This document shows, one piece after another, positions 6,895-9,869 of a DNA stretch of 9,869 nt (position 1 is the stretch's first letter; every line of letters begins with the position of its first letter). Below the pieces are notes generated by a model. It did no database searches. It worked only from the letters and a program-made list of their open reading frames with translations, and was not told where the DNA came from. The position numbers and the translations under genes are program-made. Source of the DNA: Pseudoflavonifractor sp047637855. GTDB taxonomy: Bacteria; Bacillota; Clostridia; Oscillospirales; Oscillospiraceae. Location: NCBI GenBank assembly GCA_047637855.1, contig JBLJBF010000230.1, positions 1 to 9,869 on the forward strand, given 5' to 3'.

Positions 6895-6925
6895 GAACGC
6901 GGGCGGCCGAAGGCCGCCCGCGTTC
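6895..6925 (+). terminator. Hairpin terminator ending the exporter operon
   Basis: A perfect 14-bp stem, GAACGCGGGCGGCC (6895-6908) with its complement at 6912-6925, closes on a GAA loop only five bases after the SLH-gene stop. The downstream T content is low (TTCTTG), so the stem strength must do most of the work. The first base after the stem is also the first base of the -35 element of the next promoter. Confidence 0.65.
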
Positions 6926-6954
6926 TTGACAACCCCCGTCCCGGGCATTAAAAT
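6926..6954 (+). promoter_or_regulatory. Sigma-A promoter of the AAA+ ATPase gene
   Basis: TTGACA (6926-6931), a 17-base spacer and TAAAAT (6949-6954) form a near-consensus promoter. A start near 6961 would give a leader of only about 20 bases before ATG 6982. It abuts the terminator stem of the upstream operon, making the AAA+ gene an independent unit. Confidence 0.75.
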
Positions 6955-6970
6955 GGACGGAGAGAAAGCG

Positions 6971-6974
6971 AGGA
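6971..6974 (+). promoter_or_regulatory. RBS choosing ATG 6982 over TTG 6976
   Basis: AGGA, within GCGAGGA, lies seven bases before ATG 6982 but only one base before the in-frame TTG at 6976. Normal spacing therefore favours the ATG. Confidence 0.6.
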
Positions 6975-6981
6975 ATTGCCT

Positions 6982-8181
6982 ATGACATGGGAAACACTGC
7001 GCTGCGCCCTCGCGGGTGTATGCGCTTACCGGCCGCTGCTGGCCCGGCGGCCGCTGGCAACGGCGGCCGCGCTGTTGGAGGCCATAGCCCGGGGGGATGG
7101 CCCCGCCGCGCTGGAGCACTACGCGGCACATTTTTACGCCGTCCGGCTGGAGGGGTACGACAGCCTGGGCGCCTGGCTGGGGGACGCCCTGCGCTATGAC
7201 GAGGGGCCTTACCCCCTGCTGGTGGAGCGGGGAGGGGACGACCCCGCACTGGAACTGGCCGCCCGCCGGGACGTGGCCACCCTCTCTCTGGTGGCTGGGC
7301 TGGATGGGGAGCGGCTTTTTTCCGAGCTGGGGGCGCTCCTGCCCCCGGAGCTGGGCGCTGTGCTGGCCGAATACCCCCGCTGGACGGTGGGAGAGGAGCT
7401 GGATTTCGAGGCGCTCAAGAGCTTCTATCAGGCCAACGGCGCGGGGCTCTTCGCCCGGTATCGGGCCTTTCTCTGGCGGGACGGTTCCCTTCGCCCGGTG
7501 GCAGACCCCGACTGCATGGGGGGCGACCAGCTTATCGGCTATGAGCGCCAGCGCAGCCAAGTGATCGCCAACACCCGCCTCATGCTGGAGGGGAATCTGG
7601 TCAACAATGTGCTCCTCTATGGGGACACGGGGGCGGGCAAATCGGTTACAGTGAAGAATCTGCTGGCGGTGCCCGGGTTTGACGATCTGCGGCTCATCGA
7701 GGTGGACAAGAGCGACCTGGGCGACCTGCCCGCGCTCATCCGCATTCTGGCCCCCCGGCGGCAGAAATTTATCCTCTTTATCGACGATCTGGCCTTCGAT
7801 CAGGACGACAGGACCTATTCGGTCCTCAAGACCATCCTGGAGGGGGGGCTGGAGCGGCGGCCCGCCAACGTGGCGGTCTACGCCACCTCCAACCGCCGCC
7901 ATCTGGTGCGCCAGACCTTTTCCGACCGGGCGGGGGACGAGGTGGATGCCACCGAGACCATCGCGGAGAAGACCTCCCTCTCCGACCGGTTTGGCCTGCG
8001 GGTCCCCTATCTGAGCATGGACAAGGTCGAGTTTCTTGCCATGGTGGAGCGGATGGCCGAGCAGTATGGGATCGCCATGGAACAGCCCGACCTCCACGCC
8101 GCCGCCCTTCGATTTGAGGCCCGTCACCCCGGCCGTACGCCCCGGGTGGCGCGCCAGTTTATCGCCAGCCTGAGCCGGTAG
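6982..8181 (+). CDS. AAA+ ATPase, DUF815 (COG2607)-type
   Basis: A 399-residue cytoplasmic ATP-binding protein with no signal peptide or membrane helix. Residues 1-200 are a Leu/Ala-rich helical region. The AAA+ core follows: Walker A GDTGAGKS (214-221), Walker B FILFIDDLAF (263-272), a sensor-1-like Asn in YATSNRRHL (N304), an arginine-finger-like SLSDRFGL (R337) and a possible sensor 2 in RTPRVARQF (385-393). The core order and the phrases NNVLLYGDTGAGKS and EGGLERRPANV match the uncharacterised family DUF815, described as a predicted AAA+ ATPase; no biochemical role is established that I know of. AAA+ proteins of this sort usually act as ring-forming remodelling or loading machines. Its own promoter and the hairpin before it separate it from the exporter operon. 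The start was set at ATG 6982 by ribosome binding site spacing; a TTG two codons earlier is possible. Family call firm, function unknown. Confidence 0.87.
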   Translation: MTWETLRCALAGVCAYRPLLARRPLATAAALLEAIARGDGPAALEHYAAHFYAVRLEGYDSLGAWLGDALRYDEGPYPLLVERGGDDPALELAARRDVATLSLVAGLDGERLFSELGALLPPELGAVLAEYPRWTVGEELDFEALKSFYQANGAGLFARYRAFLWRDGSLRPVADPDCMGGDQLIGYERQRSQVIANTRLMLEGNLVNNVLLYGDTGAGKSVTVKNLLAVPGFDDLRLIEVDKSDLGDLPALIRILAPRRQKFILFIDDLAFDQDDRTYSVLKTILEGGLERRPANVAVYATSNRRHLVRQTFSDRAGDEVDATETIAEKTSLSDRFGLRVPYLSMDKVEFLAMVERMAEQYGIAMEQPDLHAAALRFEARHPGRTPRVARQFIASLSR

Positions 8182-8345
8182 GGCGGCCTGCGGCCGCAGA
8201 CGGGCCCTGCCGAGGGTAAGAAGGGGACTTCCGATCCGCACGTTCTCTTGCTCTTTGCGGCATGCCGGGATATAATAGCCATAACTGGCTGATATGCGTT
8301 TCTTTTCGTCCGCCTGCGCAGGCGGGCGAAGAATGTGGCTGTGGC
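8182..8345. repeat. Palindrome-rich intergenic element (candidate dispersed repeat)
   Basis: This stretch between the AAA+ and GGDEF genes is dense in inverted repeats: CTGCGGCCGCAG (8188-8199), the outer pair AGGGC/GCCCT (8180-8184 with 8204-8208), CCCT-GCCG-AGGG (8205-8216), and a 12-bp stem with one wobble pair at 8305-8316/8319-8330. Open frames run through it on both strands without gene-like start signals. The density of palindromes in noncoding DNA suggests a mobile or dispersed intergenic repeat, but only one copy is in the window, so repetition cannot be shown. It also serves as the 3' flank of the AAA+ gene, where the first palindromes could act as a T-poor terminator. Confidence 0.3.
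8248..8276 (+). promoter_or_regulatory. Sigma-A-like promoter of the GGDEF gene
   Basis: A perfect TATAAT (8271-8276) has TTGCTC (8248-8253) 17 bases upstream, a half-matching -35. Transcription would begin near 8283 and produce a leader of about 100 bases before ATG 8387. The -10 is convincing; the -35 is weak, so activation or low basal activity is possible. Confidence 0.5.
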
Positions 8346-8372
8346 AGAACGGCAGAAAAACTGATCCGCCAG
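8285..8372 (+). promoter_or_regulatory. Foldable leader of the diguanylate cyclase mRNA
   Basis: CTGGC (8285-8289) can pair with GCCAG (8368-8372), and after one mismatch GAT (8291-8293) with ATC (8364-8366), giving a closing helix of eight pairs around the leader. Inside it stands a strong hairpin, 8305-8316 with 8319-8330. The 3' strand of the closing helix overlaps the start of the ribosome binding site (8371-8380), a geometry that could control translation. It does not resemble the c-di-GMP-I aptamer or another riboswitch class I know. It may equally be structure belonging to an intergenic repeat. Confidence 0.3.
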
Positions 8373-8380
8373 GGGAGGGG
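8371..8380 (+). promoter_or_regulatory. RBS fixing the GGDEF start at ATG 8387
   Basis: AGGGGAGGGG lies six bases before ATG 8387. The longer in-frame reading from ATG 8294 has no ribosome binding site and would translate the palindromic leader, so 8387 is preferred. Confidence 0.75.
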
Positions 8381-8386
8381 AACGAG

Positions 8387-9547
8387 ATGGGAGACGAGCA
8401 GCTCACCCTGCAGGAGGACGAGCGCACCTATGCCGAGGCGGCCGCCCGGGAGTATTTGCAGCTCGAGCGGAACTGGCTTGGGCTGCACCACCGCATTTTG
8501 CTCGGGGTGTTCCTCACTACGTTTGTGGTGGAGTTCTCCCTGGGGATCTTCATTATCCATTCCGATATGCTGACCACCTCGCTGACCAACTATTTCGTGA
8601 AATTTTTTATTGTCCCCAGCGGGCTCAATCTCCTGCTCACCGCCTCGGCCACCTGGGTCGTAAAGCGGCCCGATATCTCCCAACTGCGGAAAATTTACAC
8701 GGTATCCCTGGACTTTGTGGGTATCGGTTTCGTTCTCTTTACGGTCCATATATCTTTTTCCGCCATCTATTTTGTCTTCGCCATTGCGATTATGCTGACC
8801 CTGGTCTACGGCAACTACCGTATAACGGACGTCACCGCGCTGCTCAGCATTGCCTCAGTCATTGTCTCGGAGCTGTTTATTCACTGGGACGCGGACAAGG
8901 TCACGGTCTTCGAGAGCGCCGAGCGGATGGTCAATTTCCTGATCTCGGTCGCCGCTCTGGCCGTCTTCTCCGCCATCTGCAACGTGGTCATCCGCTTTGG
9001 ACGGGAAAAAACACTGGTCGGTGTCCAGCGGGAGGTGGAGCGCCAGCATCTGCGAAAGAGCATACTCATCGATGAGATGACCGGCCTGTACAACCGCCGG
9101 GCCTATGACAGGCACTTTCCCGGCATCACCGAGGCCTCCCGCCTTGCCGCAAGGCCCCTCGCCATGGCGGTGCTGGATATCGACGACTTCAAGCAGATCA
9201 ACGACCTCCACGGCCACGCGGTGGGCGACCGGGTGCTGCTCGCCCTTGCAAATGTGCTGAAGGAGGGCGGCCCGGAGGGGAGCTACACCTTCCGCATCGG
9301 GGGAGAGGAGTTTGTACTTCTGCTCCCCAACGCCTCGGTCGGCGACGCGGTCCGAATTTGTGAAGGGCTGCTGGACGCCGCCCGCGCGGTCAGACTGCCC
9401 GAACTGAACGGAGCGGGGTTTACCTGCAGCTGCGGTGTGGCGGGCATGCCGGGGGATGCGGCGGACGCCCCCGCTCTCTTTGAGGCCGCCGATGCCGCCC
9501 TCTATCTGGCAAAGAAAAATGGGAAAAACAAGGTGGCCACGAGCTGA
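8387..9547 (+). CDS. Membrane-anchored GGDEF diguanylate cyclase
   Basis: A 386-residue protein predicted to make cyclic di-GMP from two GTP. Residues about 35-203 contain five or six hydrophobic segments (roughly 36-57, 72-92, 107-125, 126-141, 147-165, 181-202). They form an integral-membrane sensory region that I do not recognise as a named class. A short helix (about 208-225) leads to the GGDEF domain (226-386). Active-site features look intact: DEMTGLYNRRAYD (229-241), metal Asp in DIDDFKQIND (D264), GHAVGD (276-281) and the signature GGEEF (305-309), an accepted active variant. The inhibitory RxxD site expected five residues before GGEEF is absent (PEGS at 296-299), so classical product inhibition is unlikely. 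There is no EAL or HD-GYP domain. The start was chosen at ATG 8387 on its strong ribosome binding site, with a weak-to-moderate promoter at 8248-8276. The gene faces rpsI tail to tail. Confidence 0.92.
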   Translation: MGDEQLTLQEDERTYAEAAAREYLQLERNWLGLHHRILLGVFLTTFVVEFSLGIFIIHSDMLTTSLTNYFVKFFIVPSGLNLLLTASATWVVKRPDISQLRKIYTVSLDFVGIGFVLFTVHISFSAIYFVFAIAIMLTLVYGNYRITDVTALLSIASVIVSELFIHWDADKVTVFESAERMVNFLISVAALAVFSAICNVVIRFGREKTLVGVQREVERQHLRKSILIDEMTGLYNRRAYDRHFPGITEASRLAARPLAMAVLDIDDFKQINDLHGHAVGDRVLLALANVLKEGGPEGSYTFRIGGEEFVLLLPNASVGDAVRICEGLLDAARAVRLPELNGAGFTCSCGVAGMPGDAADAPALFEAADAALYLAKKNGKNKVATS

Positions 9548-9611
9548 TTCTGTCCCGCAGGGGCCGCTGTCCCCGTTGCCCCGCCCCCAGATGGCCTGCG
9601 TCGGACGAAAA

Positions 9612-9642
9612 AAGAGCGCCGCTCCAAAGGAGCGGCGCTCTT
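9612..9642 (-). terminator. rpsI terminator, probably bidirectional
   Basis: A perfect 14-bp stem (9612-9625 with 9629-9642) closes on an AAA loop. Read on the minus strand it ends in six T residues (complement of 9613-9608), two of which lie in the stem. This is a textbook intrinsic terminator 20 bases after the rpsI stop. On the plus strand it is followed only by TTGTG but may also stop readthrough from the GGDEF gene. The remaining bases between 9548 and 9611 hold nothing recognisable. Confidence 0.9.
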
Positions 9643-9662
9643 GTGACAGCTTGGAAGTAAAC

Positions 9663-9869
9663 TCAGCGCTTGCTGAACTGGGGGGCGCGGCGGGCGGCCT
9701 TGAGGCCGTACTTCTTGCGCTCCTTCATACGAGGATCGCGGGTGAGGAAGCCGGCGGCCTTGAGGGCGGCACGGTACTCGGGGTCCAGGTTGAGAAGGGC
9801 ACGGGACAGACCGTGGCGGATCGCGCCGGCCTGACCGGTGACGCCGCCGCCCACGACGGTGGCGACAAT
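9663..9869 (-). CDS. rpsI: 30S ribosomal protein S9, C-terminal part
   Basis: The last 68 codons of ribosomal protein S9 run in from the right edge; the 5' part lies outside the window. The frame begins with ATT at 9869-9867 and stops with TGA at 9665-9663. Diagnostic conserved segments are GGGVTGQAGAIRHGLSRALL, AGFLTRDPRMKERKKYG and the invariant tail RRAPQFSKR, whose flexible basic end reaches into the ribosomal decoding region near P-site tRNA. Full-length bacterial S9 is about 130 residues, so roughly half is present. The apparent start at 9854 is an internal GTG valine codon and not a real start. In most bacteria rpsI is co-transcribed with rplM (L13), which would lie further right. A strong terminator follows. 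Confidence 0.98.
   Translation of the reverse strand: MVATVVGGGVTGQAGAIRHGLSRALLNLDPEYRAALKAAGFLTRDPRMKERKKYGLKAARRAPQFSKR

Noticed and set aside
5085..6932. Minus-strand open frame of 615 codons opposite the SLH gene
   Set aside because: It is antisense to a protein with a clean signal peptide and SLH motifs. Its translation is low-complexity Gly/Val/His/Pro, typical of a shadow frame in GC-rich DNA, and it has no ribosome binding site.
8294..8386. Longer start (ATG 8294) for the GGDEF protein
   Set aside because: No ribosome binding site, and the extra residues translate an inverted repeat; ATG 8387 follows AGGGGAGGGG at normal spacing.
8283..8386. Known c-di-GMP riboswitch upstream of the GGDEF gene
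   Set aside because: The conserved aptamer landmarks (CACGCACAGGGCAAACC-type sequence and its partner stem) are not present.
6868..8427. Minus-strand open frame of 519 codons opposite the AAA+ gene
   Set aside because: It overlaps a well-supported AAA+ ATPase and crosses a promoter and a palindromic region; no domain is recognisable.
1..9869. CRISPR array, tRNA, transposase or phage genes
   Set aside because: No regularly spaced direct repeats, cloverleaf sequences, or transposase or integrase motifs were seen on either strand.

Overview
The window looks like chromosomal DNA of a high-GC, endospore-forming member of the Clostridia, probably Oscillospiraceae (Flavonifractor/Lawsonibacter-like). 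This is inferred from four things: a SpoIIQ-like LytM-domain membrane protein, an S-layer-homology (SLH) protein, Firmicutes-style promoters and purine-rich ribosome binding sites, and GC-rich coding with very long antisense shadow frames. No phage, insertion sequence, CRISPR array, tRNA or rRNA was seen.

Layout, left to right. (1) Positions 1-119 are noncoding and hold a GC-rich hairpin. (2) Positions 120-887 (-) encode a SpoIIQ-like M23-fold membrane protein, with a forespore sigma-F/sigma-G-like promoter at about 950-979. (3) Positions 888-1378 are an AT-rich divergent intergenic region. It carries a near-consensus sigma-A promoter (1141-1169), an operator-like dyad, and a 48-codon reading frame that looks like the internally deleted remnant of a TetR-family repressor. 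(4) Positions 1379-6890 (+) are a tight four-gene operon: an unusually long HlyD/MacA-like adaptor, a MacB-type ATPase, a MacB/FtsX-type permease, and a secreted SLH-domain protein. It is closed by a 14-bp perfect hairpin. (5) Immediately after that stem a second sigma-A promoter (6926-6954) drives an AAA+ ATPase of the DUF815/COG2607 type (6982-8181). (6) Positions 8182-8386 are palindrome-rich and carry a TATAAT promoter and a foldable leader in front of a membrane-anchored GGDEF diguanylate cyclase (8387-9547). (7) The 3' part of rpsI (ribosomal protein S9) runs in from the right on the minus strand, with its own strong terminator at 9612-9642.

How it fits together. The adaptor, ATPase and permease form a split MacAB-like exporter. 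The fourth gene, with its own ribosome binding site just after the permease stop, would place an SLH protein in the cell wall outside the exporter. This suggests an envelope-spanning or envelope-modifying export system in a bacterium without an outer membrane. Its presumed local repressor appears to have decayed, so the strong promoter may now be constitutive or controlled from elsewhere. The AAA+ and GGDEF genes have their own promoters and need not belong to that system. The most unusual features are the duplicated adaptor architecture, the SLH-exporter linkage, the repressor remnant and the structured region before the diguanylate cyclase.
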